Shown here piece after piece: positions 32,301 through 40,571 of a DNA stretch of 64,000 nt (positions within the stretch are counted from its first letter, which is position 1; the number at the start of each line of letters is the position of its first letter). Source of the stretch: Flavobacterium potami (GTDB lineage Bacteria; Bacteroidota; Bacteroidia; Flavobacteriales; Flavobacteriaceae); NCBI RefSeq assembly GCF_020026915.1, contig NZ_JAINUY010000001.1, positions 1,178,001 through 1,242,000 of the forward strand, in the 5' to 3' direction. Both the position numbers and the translations under genes were made by a program. The notes below the pieces were generated by a model. The model saw only the letters and a list, made by a program, of their open reading frames with translations, did not search any database and was not told where the DNA came from.

Positions 32301-32400
32301 AATGAGAGAAGAATTAAACACATAGAAACATAGATTTTTTGTTTTGCAAAAGAGAATGGAAAGAAACTAGTTTCTAACACATAGTTAAAGCTTACGAAAC

Positions 32401-32426
32401 CTGGCAGGTTTTTAAAACCTGTCAGA
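32401..32426. repeat. Short stem-loop
   Basis: CTGGCAGGTTTT pairs with AAAACCTGTCAG with one mismatch. The same kind of word recurs as a longer perfect stem at 56247. Confidence 0.55.
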
Positions 32427-32472
32427 TTTAACTATAATAAATAAGATTTGATAACTTTAAATAACCACAAAA

Positions 32473-33270
32473 ATGGATTTAAACTTAAAAAATAAAATTG
32501 TTGTCGTTTCTGGTTCGGCTGGAAAAGAAGGCAGTATTGGAGAAACAATCGTAAATAGATTGGCTGATGAAGGCGCGATTCCTGTTTTGGTTGACCGAAA
32601 TGCAAGGGGTTTTGAATACGTAGAAAGACTTCAAAAAAGAGGTATTAATTCTTTATTTGTGCAAACTGACGTAACCGATCCTGTTGCGATCGAAAATGCG
32701 GTAAAAGTAATTGCAGCGAAATATGGTAGAATCGATGCTATAATCAATAACGTTGGTGTAAATGACGGAGCAGGATTAGATTCTAGCTACGAAGATTTTA
32801 TGAACTCTTTGAAATTGAATGTGGTAAGTTATTTTCTTTTAGCTAAATATTCATTGCCATATTTGAAAGAATCAAAAGGGAATATTTTAAATATTGGTTC
32901 AAAAGTAGCTTTAACAGGACAAGGCGGTACTTCTGGTTACGCTGCTGCGAAAGGTGGAGTTTTGGGCTTAACAAGAGAATGGGCGGTAGATTTGATTCAG
33001 TTTGGAATTCGTTCGAACGCGATTATTATTGCTGAAAGTTACACCCCGGCTTACGAAGATTGGATTAAAACATTGCCAGACGGCGAAACGGTTTTGAATA
33101 AAATCAATAAAAGTATTCCGCTGGAAAGCAGAATGACGAAAACAGAAGAAATTGCAGATACAGCACTTTTTATCATTTCAGAAAAATCATCGCATACTAC
33201 AGGACAGTTTGTTTTTGTGGATGGAGGTTACGTACATTTAGACCGCGCATTAATCAGCGATGTTAACTAA
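32473..33270 (+). CDS. SDR-family dehydrogenase, probable L-fucose (or L-rhamnose) dehydrogenase
   Basis: A 265-residue classical-type SDR. NAD-binding turn SGSAGKEGSIG (13-23) has a two-residue insertion relative to TGxxxGxG; NNVG (92-95) follows; catalytic Ser143, Tyr156 and Lys160 (SGYAAAKGG). The C-terminus SSHTTGQFVFVDGGYVHLDRAL is the ending I associate with L-fucose dehydrogenases of the bacterial oxidative pathway. It would make the lactone that the next enzyme opens. The lactonase gene begins six bases after its stop. If instead the zinc enzyme starts the route, this SDR could be the 2-keto-3-deoxy-acid dehydrogenase; the sequence alone does not settle which. Confidence 0.85.
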   Translation: MDLNLKNKIVVVSGSAGKEGSIGETIVNRLADEGAIPVLVDRNARGFEYVERLQKRGINSLFVQTDVTDPVAIENAVKVIAAKYGRIDAIINNVGVNDGAGLDSSYEDFMNSLKLNVVSYFLLAKYSLPYLKESKGNILNIGSKVALTGQGGTSGYAAAKGGVLGLTREWAVDLIQFGIRSNAIIIAESYTPAYEDWIKTLPDGETVLNKINKSIPLESRMTKTEEIADTALFIISEKSSHTTGQFVFVDGGYVHLDRALISDVN

Positions 33271-33276
33271 GAAATT

Positions 33277-34113
33277 ATGAGTAAAAGAATTGATTCCCAT
33301 CAGCATTTTTGGAAGTTTGATCCCGTTAGAGACAGCTGGATTGATGAAACCATGCAAAATATTCAGAGAGATTTTCTTCCTGAAGATTTAGAGCCCATAT
33401 TAAAAGAAAATCAATTTGAAGGTTGTGTTGCGGTTCAAGCAAGTCAATCGGAAGAAGAAACCCATTTTTTATTGGATTTAGCTTCTAAAAATGATTTCAT
33501 AAAAGGTGTTGTAGGTTGGATAGATTTAAGAAATGAAAATATCGAAGAACGTTTACAATTCTTTTCTAATCAAAAAAAACTGAAAGGTTTTAGACACGTT
33601 GTTCAAGGCGAACCAGACGATTTTATGTTTGGAGAAGCATTTAGAAACGGAATTAAAGCTTTAAAATCATTCGATTATACGTATGATATTTTAATTTTCG
33701 AACGTCAATTACCAGCAGCAATTAGCTTGGTAAAAGACTTCCCAAATCAGCGATTTGTGATTGATCATATTGCAAAACCAGATATTAAATCAGGAAGTAT
33801 CGATTCTTGGAAAAAAGGTATCGAAGAAATTGCAAAATACGACAATGTTTACTGCAAAATATCAGGAATGGTCACAGAAGCCGATTGGAAAAACTGGAAG
33901 CCAGAAGATTTAAAACCATATTTAGATGTTGTTTTTGAAAACTTTTCTGCAGACAAACTAATGTACGGATCTGACTGGCCGGTTTTAAATGTAGCTTCAG
34001 ATTATACTGAGGTAGTTAAAACGTTAGAAGATTATATTGCTAAGTTTTCAATTGAAGATCAGAATAAGATTTGGTTTGAAAATGTAATTACATTCTACAA
34101 TTTAAATGATTAA
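33277..34113 (+). CDS. Amidohydrolase-family lactonase (L-fuconolactonase-like, COG3618)
   Basis: A 278-residue TIM-barrel hydrolase. Metal-binding HxH at His8 and His10 (DSHQHFW), LKGFRHVVQGEPDDF (about 105-119), VIDHIAKPDIK (about 166-176), CKISGMVTEADW and MYGSDWPV with the closing Asp (about 237-244). COG3618 enzymes open L-fucono-, L-rhamnono- or related sugar lactones to free acids. It follows the SDR gene by six bases, the expected dehydrogenase-lactonase pair. Next in the textbook route would be an enolase-superfamily fuconate dehydratase, but none is present in this window. Confidence 0.88.
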   Translation: MSKRIDSHQHFWKFDPVRDSWIDETMQNIQRDFLPEDLEPILKENQFEGCVAVQASQSEEETHFLLDLASKNDFIKGVVGWIDLRNENIEERLQFFSNQKKLKGFRHVVQGEPDDFMFGEAFRNGIKALKSFDYTYDILIFERQLPAAISLVKDFPNQRFVIDHIAKPDIKSGSIDSWKKGIEEIAKYDNVYCKISGMVTEADWKNWKPEDLKPYLDVVFENFSADKLMYGSDWPVLNVASDYTEVVKTLEDYIAKFSIEDQNKIWFENVITFYNLND

Positions 34114-34178
34114 GATTTAATTTTTGCGAGCTTCGGAGAAGCGAAATATTTATAGCAAGAAATACCCGTTTACAATAT

Positions 34179-34237
34179 AAAGCTCCAGCGGAGCGACATG
34201 TTTTTTATAATTATATGTCGCTCCGTTGGAGCTTTTT
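34179..34237. repeat. Palindromic element (GCTCCAGCGGAGCGAC type)
   Basis: AAAGCTCCAGCGGAGCGACA pairs with TGTCGCTCCGTTGGAGCTTT. A half copy (GCTCCGCTGGAGC) lies at 34271-34283. Confidence 0.8.
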
Positions 34238-34308
34238 CATTATGTGTTGTTGCTGTTCTATAGATATTTTGCTCCGCTGGAGCTTTAAGCAGTTTAATTA
34301 CGACGCAT

Positions 34309-34444
34309 GTTTGTCATTTCGACTGAAAGGAGACTCGAGCGATAGCGAACAGGCGAAGCAAATCACAATAGAAGCTCGACAAAGATTGATGATTCTCTTT
34401 GCGGAATCCCGCATGTGATTTCTCCTTTCAGTCGAAATGACAAA
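34309..34444. repeat. Dispersed palindromic repeat (GTCATTTCGA family), copy B
   Basis: The left end GTTTGTCATTTCGACTGAAA pairs with the right end TTTCAGTCGAAATGACAAA. The interior is shared with copy A. Confidence 0.87.
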
Positions 34445-34451
34445 ATTGAGA

Positions 34452-34536
34452 AAACATAGCCCATGGTTTCAACCATGGGAGACAAAGATTGGAAAAACGT
34501 TGCGTCCCCATGGTTGAAACCATGGGCTATGTTTTT
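34452..34536. repeat. Palindromic element (CATAGCCCATGG type)
   Basis: AACATAGCCCATGGTTTCAA pairs with TTGAAACCATGGGCTATGTT. A related element is at 56156-56236, and a half copy is near 43268. Confidence 0.85.
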
Positions 34537-34551
34537 CAGAATGGCAAAAAA

Positions 34552-34616
34552 ATAGCCACAGATTAAAGGATTTTATAGATTTTTAAATCATTTTAATCCT
34601 GTAATCTGTGGCTAAA
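34552..34616. repeat. Palindromic element (AGCCACAGATTAAAGG type)
   Basis: ATAGCCACAGATTAAAGGAT pairs with ATCCTGTAATCTGTGGCTA. It ends next to the 3' end of the pectate lyase gene. Four unrelated palindromes are thus stacked in the 520-base gap 34114-34635, which has no gene. Confidence 0.8.
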
Positions 34617-34635
34617 AATTTTAGAGCCAATAATT

Positions 34636-35820
34636 TTACTTCTTCAAAACATCCGCATCAGGCGTCCACTTCTTCTGCCATTCCGGATATTTTTTTAAAG
34701 CTTTTTCGGGTTTATCGGTATACCAAGCATAACCTGTTCTTCGTTCGCGGCTTACTTCTGCTAGAGAATATAAAAACTCACTGTCACGATCGCTGAATAA
34801 AGGTCTGTGTGTTTTTAATTCATAATAACGTGTCCAAATTGGTGGTGCTTTAGGATCATTTACAACTCTCACGTCATTTTTGATTTTCTTATATTTCGAT
34901 TCCATTTCAGGAGCTTGAAAGCTTTCAACTCTTGTGTTGTAAATTTTAGAATCCTGAAACCATTTTACGGCACTTTGCACCGCATTAATAACCTTTTCAT
35001 TTGGTTTATCGATGTCCATTAAAAACAAAACAATATCAACACTTTCAGCATTGCAGATGCTTGGCGGTTCAAACTTACGCGCCCAAGCAGGTTGAAGTGT
35101 TATTTCATCGTGTTGTTGGCACCATGCAGTCAGTTTTCCATTGTCTTTAATCTGCATTTCTAAAATACATTCCAAGCCTTTTTTATAGGACTTCTCAACT
35201 TTTTTTCTGGTTTTGGCATCAATAAAAGCATAATCAGGATCATTGTTTACAATCTTTTTGAAGAGATTCATAATTCCCATATACGCTCCGTCATTAAACG
35301 TAATATGACGGCTGTAACCTTTTTCTAGCGGATAATATTGAGGCCAGCCTCCGTTTGAATATTGCGCTTTTAAAGTAAAATTAATACCGCGAAGACAGCC
35401 ATCTTTATATCTTGGGTCTTTTGTAAGCGTATAAACCTGTGCTAGATAATGAATGTGCGTATAAGTCGTTTCGTTATCAAAAGTCGTATGTTCAATATAT
35501 TTCGTCTTAACAACACTATCAATTTGCTGTGGCGTCAAGATAGCTTTCATATCATAATTCTTCGGCCATCCGCCATTATCGCGCTGGAAATACAGAATAT
35601 TATCGGCGATTTTAGCATAGTCCGTTTCAGCATATTTTGGCTGATTCGGGATTGGATTTATGATATTGGTTTTGTCTTTGATAAAGTACCAATGATTGGT
35701 GCCGTCTGTAAAAGGTTTTGTACTGATTTCACTGGATTGCGCATTGGAACATACAAATGAAAGCGTACAAAAAGCTGATAAAAGCAATTTGGGACTGTTT
35801 ATAAAATTCGCTTTAAACAT
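34636..35820 (-). CDS. pelA: Pectate lyase, polysaccharide lyase family 10
   Basis: A 394-residue secreted PL10 enzyme with a signal peptide ending SNAQ (about residue 28). PL10 features: NGGWPKNYD (82-90), TFDNETTYTHIHYLAQVY (113-130), a second NGGWPQYYP (156-164), HITFNDGAYMGIM (172-184), WCQQHDEITLQPAWARKFEPPS (about 235-256), and HRPLFSDRDSE with RRTGYAWY near the end. PL10 enzymes cut de-esterified homogalacturonan by beta-elimination, with calcium, on an (alpha/alpha)3 toroid. With the GH28 gene just upstream (12 bases apart) it forms a pectin-backbone operon transcribed leftward. Confidence 0.93.
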   Translation of the reverse strand: MFKANFINSPKLLLSAFCTLSFVCSNAQSSEISTKPFTDGTNHWYFIKDKTNIINPIPNQPKYAETDYAKIADNILYFQRDNGGWPKNYDMKAILTPQQIDSVVKTKYIEHTTFDNETTYTHIHYLAQVYTLTKDPRYKDGCLRGINFTLKAQYSNGGWPQYYPLEKGYSRHITFNDGAYMGIMNLFKKIVNNDPDYAFIDAKTRKKVEKSYKKGLECILEMQIKDNGKLTAWCQQHDEITLQPAWARKFEPPSICNAESVDIVLFLMDIDKPNEKVINAVQSAVKWFQDSKIYNTRVESFQAPEMESKYKKIKNDVRVVNDPKAPPIWTRYYELKTHRPLFSDRDSEFLYSLAEVSRERRTGYAWYTDKPEKALKKYPEWQKKWTPDADVLKK

Positions 35821-35832
35821 ATTAGCTAAGAT

Positions 35833-37503
35833 TTAGAATTTTACAGCCTTTTTAGGAACATCTTTTCCAACCGTAGTAGTTTTAGATAAACCGCTTAAAT
35901 CAACATTTTTAGTTACTCCACCATCAATTGTAATAGTATTTGCAGAAGTAGGTTTAAATTCTACATTCTTTAAAGATAGATTCTGAGCATTGTAAATTTC
36001 AAACGCATTTTTAGTCGCAATATCTAATTTTAAATTACTGATTTTAATTCCGTTGGCATCAATTATAGAAAAGCCTTTTTGCGATTTTGCGATCAAGTTT
36101 GAAATCTCAATATTTTCTAAATTCATTTCAGGAAGACCTTGTAAAAACACCGCTTGTTGAGCGCCTCTAATCGTAATATTTTTGATCGAAATGTTTTTAA
36201 ACTGAGGCGTTTCTTCGTTTAGAGGAACCAGTTTGGTTGTTACTGTATTGCCACCTTCAGCTAAGGTTTCAGCGATTGATTTTCCTCCATAGTACAAATC
36301 AAAAGAAATGGCTTGAGAAGGAATGTCTGTCATAAAAACATCAGAAATAAAGATGTTTTCTACAACTCCACCACGTCCGCGTGTGCTTTTGAAACGAAGT
36401 CCAACGTCAGTTCCCATAAAAGTACAGTTTGAAACGTGAAGATTTTTTACGCCTCCAGACATTTCACTTCCAACCGTTACACCGCCGTGACCGTGATACA
36501 CGATATTGTTTTTTACGATAATATTTTCGCACGGAACACCTCTGTCACGTCCGTCTTTGTCTTTTCCAGATTTAATGCAAATCGCATCGTCGCCCACATC
36601 AAAACTTGAATTTTCGATTATGACATTTTTGCAAGATTCAACATCAAGTCCGTCACCATTTTGAGAAAACCAAGGATTTCTAACGGTTACATTTCTCACA
36701 ATTAAATCTTCAATTAATAAAGGATGAATATTCCAAGCAGGAGAATTTTGAAAAACGGGTCCGTCAAACATAACTCGTTTACTGTTTTGAATACTCACCA
36801 AAACCGGACGAAGAAAATCGTGAATTGCTTCAAAATCTTCTTTTGTTTTCAAATCAGGACGCACGTTTTGATCAGCGCCTTTTGCACCTTTTAAATATTG
36901 TTCAGAAGGATACCAGCTGTCTTTCTTTTCGTTTAAAACTCCGCCAGAAGCAACAAATTTCTTCCATTGTTCGTCTGTCAATTTGCTTTTTTTCACTTGT
37001 CTCCAAGCTTCGCCAGAACCATCCCAAACGCCATTTCCAGTAAAAGCAATGTTTTCAAGGTTTTTACCATAAATAGGAGAGATGCAGCGCCAAGTATTTA
37101 AACCTTCAAAACTAGTTTCGATAATGGGATATAAAGTTTTGTCTGTCGAAAATTTGATTAAAGCTCCAGTTTGAGCATGAAGTTCGATATTGCTTTTCAA
37201 AATAATCGGACCTGTAAGCCAAATTCCAGGCGGAATAATTAGTTTTCCTCCTCCTTTTTTAGAAAGTGCCTCAATCGCATCTGCAAAAGCTTTTGTGTTT
37301 AAAACATAGCCGCCATTTGTTGCTCCAAAATCTTTTAGATTAACTGAATTAGCAGGAATTACAGGCTCATTAACTTTTGGCATTTTGAATTCGACATTAG
37401 CATAAGTATCGTAAGTTGTACTTTGAGCGTTACTATTCTTCGAACTCATACAAAGTATAATTGCCATTCCAAGAGAAAAAAGATTTAATCGGTTGGTTTT
37501 CAT
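35833..37503 (-). CDS. Polygalacturonase, glycoside hydrolase family 28
   Basis: A 556-residue secreted enzyme (signal peptide to about residue 27) with a right-handed beta-helix. All GH28 catalytic motifs are present: NGDGLD (282-287), GDDAICIKSG with Asp305-Asp306, GHGG (338-341) and RFKS (370-373, in place of RIK). VNLKDFGATNGG near residue 54 is the usual start of the fold. A 15-residue insertion with SWYPSEQYLKGAKGAD precedes the helix centre and is typical of bacterial exo-acting members. It hydrolyses alpha-1,4-galacturonosyl bonds of pectin or rhamnogalacturonan. First gene of the leftward pectin pair; a 14-bp palindrome lies 71 bases before its start. Confidence 0.94.
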   Translation of the reverse strand: MKTNRLNLFSLGMAIILCMSSKNSNAQSTTYDTYANVEFKMPKVNEPVIPANSVNLKDFGATNGGYVLNTKAFADAIEALSKKGGGKLIIPPGIWLTGPIILKSNIELHAQTGALIKFSTDKTLYPIIETSFEGLNTWRCISPIYGKNLENIAFTGNGVWDGSGEAWRQVKKSKLTDEQWKKFVASGGVLNEKKDSWYPSEQYLKGAKGADQNVRPDLKTKEDFEAIHDFLRPVLVSIQNSKRVMFDGPVFQNSPAWNIHPLLIEDLIVRNVTVRNPWFSQNGDGLDVESCKNVIIENSSFDVGDDAICIKSGKDKDGRDRGVPCENIIVKNNIVYHGHGGVTVGSEMSGGVKNLHVSNCTFMGTDVGLRFKSTRGRGGVVENIFISDVFMTDIPSQAISFDLYYGGKSIAETLAEGGNTVTTKLVPLNEETPQFKNISIKNITIRGAQQAVFLQGLPEMNLENIEISNLIAKSQKGFSIIDANGIKISNLKLDIATKNAFEIYNAQNLSLKNVEFKPTSANTITIDGGVTKNVDLSGLSKTTTVGKDVPKKAVKF

Positions 37504-37573
37504 TGTTAGTAATTTTTTGGTGTTATTTTTATAGATGTGAAAAATTAGTTCTCACATAAATAATAATAGTTAA

Positions 37574-37587
37574 ATGTAATCGATTAC
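37574..37587. promoter_or_regulatory. Perfect 14-bp palindrome TGTAATCGATTACA, likely LacI-family operator
   Basis: The central CG-containing dyad and flanking A/T match LacI-family operators. It is 71-84 bases upstream of the GH28 start at 37503. No LacI gene is in the window. Confidence 0.65.
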
Positions 37588-37611
37588 ACAAATCTATTAA
37601 AAAAGTTTAAA

Positions 37612-37728
37612 AGATAGCCACGAATTCACGAATTTTCTTTTTTTTTAATCTTTGCGATTATTTATTCGAATTAATTCGAATTATACTTAGATAAAGTATA
37701 TAAAAAGAAAATTCGTGAATTCGTGGCT
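37612..37728. repeat. 117-bp palindromic repeat upstream of the beta-helix gene
   Basis: GATAGCCACGAATTCACGAA at one end pairs with TTCGTGAATTCGTGGCTAT at the other. The interior contains TTCGAATTAATTCGAA. A near-identical copy in the same orientation lies at 40420-40536, just after the same gene. Confidence 0.88.
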
Positions 37729-37742
37729 ATAAAACCAACTAA

Positions 37743-37760
37743 ACAGGAGGGTACAGGATA
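37743..37760 (+). promoter_or_regulatory. ACAGG direct repeat, 10-base period
   Basis: ACAGG at 37743-37747 and 37753-37757, 138 bases before the beta-helix gene. A matching arrangement precedes the GH78 gene at 47061. Confidence 0.4.
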
Positions 37761-37897
37761 CATATAACTTTATGTTCAAGTAAATTGGACGAATTATTTG
37801 GTAAAAGTGTTAAAAATACATTTATTTGTAAATTATATATGCTTAAAATTGACTGCCTTATAATTTTTACCCAGAAAAAAAATCAAAATATTAAATA

Positions 37898-40417
37898 ATG
37901 CGTTTAAATTCATTTACTAAAATCCTGAGCTTCTTTTTAATCCTCTGCATTTCATTTTCTATAAGTGCGGCTGAAATTTGGGTTTCCCCGAAAGGGAACG
38001 ATAAAAACTCAGGAACAAAAGAGAGTCCGTTGGCAACAGTTAATATGGCGATGCGAAAAGCCAGAGAACTTCGTCGTTTAAAAGATTCATCAGTAAAAGA
38101 CGGGATTCGTATCATTGTCATGAATGGAACGTATTATTTAAACGAACCTTTATTTGTAAGGCCTGAAGATTCTGGAACCGCAGATAGTCCAACTACAATT
38201 GAAGCCGATGCAAATGCAAAACCAATTATTAGCGGTGGAATTGAAATCAAAAACTGGACAAAATCAACTACAGTTATTAACGGACTTAAAAAAGGTTCGG
38301 TTTGGGTTGTCGATGCTCCTAAAAAAGCAGGAAGCATTATTGATTATAGACAATTATGGGTTAACGGTAAAAAAGCCGTAAGAGCCAAAAATACTGCTGG
38401 AACGACAATGGAACGTATTCTATCATGGAATCACGAAGAACAAACGTGTTGGATTCCGTTTAAAGATAAATCGGTTAAGTTCGAACCAGGAATGGAAATG
38501 TTTATTGTACAATGGTGGTCGAATGCCAACTTGCGTATCAAAAACATTGAAGTACAAAAAGACAGCGCAAAACTTTCGTTTGAAGAACCAGAAAGCCGTA
38601 TTCAAAGCGAGCATCCATGGCCAGCGCCGTGGATTTCTAAAAACAACGGAAATTCGGCTTATTTTTTAAACAATGCTTTTTCACTTTTAAACGAGCCTGG
38701 GGAATGGTATTTGGACAAAAAAAATGCTAAAATCTATTATATTCCAAGAGCTGGAGAAGAAATTAATTCGGTTACGGTTACTGCTCCAATTTTAGAGAAT
38801 TTGGTTGAAGTTAAAGGAACAATCGATTCTCCTGTACATCATTTTAGATTTAAAGGAATTTCGTTTCAATACAGCAACTGGCTTCGCCCTTCACAACAAG
38901 GTCACGTGCCGTTGCAATCCGGTTTGTATTTGTTAGATGCTTATAAATTGAAACAACCGGGAACTCCAAATCAGGCGAATTTGGAAAATCAGGCTTGGGT
39001 AGGAAGACCTCGCGCAGCAGTTGAAGTCAATTATTCGAATAATATTCAGTTTGAATCGTGCCGTTTTGAGCATTTGGCTTCGACTGGTTTAGATTTAAAC
39101 AAAGGAACAAATCACAATACGGTAAAAGGAAATTTGTTTAAAGATATTGGCGGAAGTGCCATCAATGTTGGGATTTTCTCTGAAGAAGCTTTTGAAGCTC
39201 ATTTGCCTTTAATCATTAAAGATGAAAGAGAAATGTGCTCTGATGAAGTGATTGCTGATAACTTAATCACAAACGTAACCAATGAAGATTGGGGAACTTT
39301 AGGAATCAGTGCTGGTTTTGTTAGAAATATTACGATTGAACACAACGAAATTTCAGATGTATCTTACTCTGGAATGGCAATGGGCTGGGGTTGGACGCAC
39401 ACGCCAAACGTAATGCAGAACAATAAAATTCTAGGAAATAAAATTCATCATTACGCGAAACATTTGCATGATGTAGCAGGAATTTACACGCTTTCTGCAC
39501 AGCCAGGAAGCCGAATTGAAGAAAATTATATTGATAAAGTGTACAACAGTCCGTACGCGCACGATCCGTTTTTATGGTTGTATTTATATACCGATGAAGG
39601 TTCTGAAGGTTTTACAATTAAAAACAACTGGATTGCCGAAAAGAAAATCTTAAAAAACCATAACGGTCCAAAAGGGAATATCTGGGAACATAACGATCCC
39701 TATGTAAGCACAAAAATTAAAGACGCTGCAGGAATTAGAGCGCCTTACAAAGATTTAGAAAAAGAAGTTGTAATCGACGAAAAATGGGGATTACAGGAAA
39801 TGCCAAAACCATACGCAATCGAATTGATAGGTTCTGATTTTGATATCGAAAAAATCAAATCGACTTTGACAGGGTTCAGAATTGTGGGTCAGGAATTATA
39901 CCAATGGAAAAATCATTTGGTGATTTACGGAAAAATGAATCAGCCAGAAAGAACTAAGCGAAAATTGGCTGGAGCTTTTCCTTCTTTAGAAATTAAAATT
40001 TATGAAGATCTGGTTTACGATTTCCAAAACTTCGAAAGATGTAAAGATTCAAAACCTGCATCAGATTGGGAAAATTTGGTTTTAACAGCGAATCTTCCTG
40101 CTGATGAAAAACTGCAAAAAGAATATGTAGAATATCACAAAACGCAATTCGAGAAATGGCCAGAAGTAGCAAAAGGTTTCTGTAATGCCGATTTCCAGCA
40201 ACTGCAGGTTTTCAAAAAAGACAGACAATTAATCTTGGTAATCAGTATTCCGAAAGGTGAAAATCTGGATAAACTAAATCCAAAAACAACACAAAACAAT
40301 CCACGCGTAGACGACTGGAATGCCTTAATGAAAAAATACCAAAGCGGAATAGATGGTACAAAACCAGATGAAACTTGGATTTTCTTGAACAAAGTAGAAG
40401 TAGAAGCAAAAAAATAA
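37898..40417 (+). CDS. Secreted right-handed beta-helix protein (GH141-like) fused to a C-terminal rhamnose/fucose-mutarotase domain
   Basis: An 839-residue protein with a signal peptide (about 1-24, SISAAE). Residues about 25-640 are a parallel beta-helix with an EIWVSPKGNDKNSGTKESPLAT opening and repeats such as NNIQFESCRFEHLASTGLDL and RNITIEHNEISDVSYSGMAMG; this layout is like GH141, which includes alpha-L-fucosidases. Residues about 728-837 look like a complete L-rhamnose mutarotase (COG3254, about 104 residues): Tyr743 and His747 keep the Y-x3-H catalytic spacing of RhaM, followed by WPEV (754-757) and the closing DDWNALM helix. A related alpha/beta segment (about 640-727) precedes it. 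The fusion would release a deoxy sugar and interconvert its anomers in one protein. Confidence 0.78.
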   Translation: MRLNSFTKILSFFLILCISFSISAAEIWVSPKGNDKNSGTKESPLATVNMAMRKARELRRLKDSSVKDGIRIIVMNGTYYLNEPLFVRPEDSGTADSPTTIEADANAKPIISGGIEIKNWTKSTTVINGLKKGSVWVVDAPKKAGSIIDYRQLWVNGKKAVRAKNTAGTTMERILSWNHEEQTCWIPFKDKSVKFEPGMEMFIVQWWSNANLRIKNIEVQKDSAKLSFEEPESRIQSEHPWPAPWISKNNGNSAYFLNNAFSLLNEPGEWYLDKKNAKIYYIPRAGEEINSVTVTAPILENLVEVKGTIDSPVHHFRFKGISFQYSNWLRPSQQGHVPLQSGLYLLDAYKLKQPGTPNQANLENQAWVGRPRAAVEVNYSNNIQFESCRFEHLASTGLDLNKGTNHNTVKGNLFKDIGGSAINVGIFSEEAFEAHLPLIIKDEREMCSDEVIADNLITNVTNEDWGTLGISAGFVRNITIEHNEISDVSYSGMAMGWGWTHTPNVMQNNKILGNKIHHYAKHLHDVAGIYTLSAQPGSRIEENYIDKVYNSPYAHDPFLWLYLYTDEGSEGFTIKNNWIAEKKILKNHNGPKGNIWEHNDPYVSTKIKDAAGIRAPYKDLEKEVVIDEKWGLQEMPKPYAIELIGSDFDIEKIKSTLTGFRIVGQELYQWKNHLVIYGKMNQPERTKRKLAGAFPSLEIKIYEDLVYDFQNFERCKDSKPASDWENLVLTANLPADEKLQKEYVEYHKTQFEKWPEVAKGFCNADFQQLQVFKKDRQLILVISIPKGENLDKLNPKTTQNNPRVDDWNALMKKYQSGIDGTKPDETWIFLNKVEVEAKK

Positions 40418-40419
40418 AA

Positions 40420-40536
40420 GATAGCCACGAATTCACGAATTTTCTTTTTTAAAATCTTTGCGATTATTTTTTCGAATTAATTCGAATGAATAATATTAGA
40501 TAAAGTATATAAAAAGAAAATTCGTGAATTCGTGGC
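40420..40536. repeat. 117-bp palindromic repeat downstream of the beta-helix gene
   Basis: Second copy of the element at 37612-37728; it begins three bases after the stop codon. Ends pair as in copy 1, with a few changes in the A/T-rich centre. Confidence 0.88.
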
Positions 40537-40571
40537 GAAAAAAAAACTATCAAAAACCTAAAATAACAACC

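Noticed and set aside
38134..40436. Minus-strand open frames opposite the beta-helix gene
   Set aside because: They are antisense shadows of a well-supported coding region with no recognisable domain.
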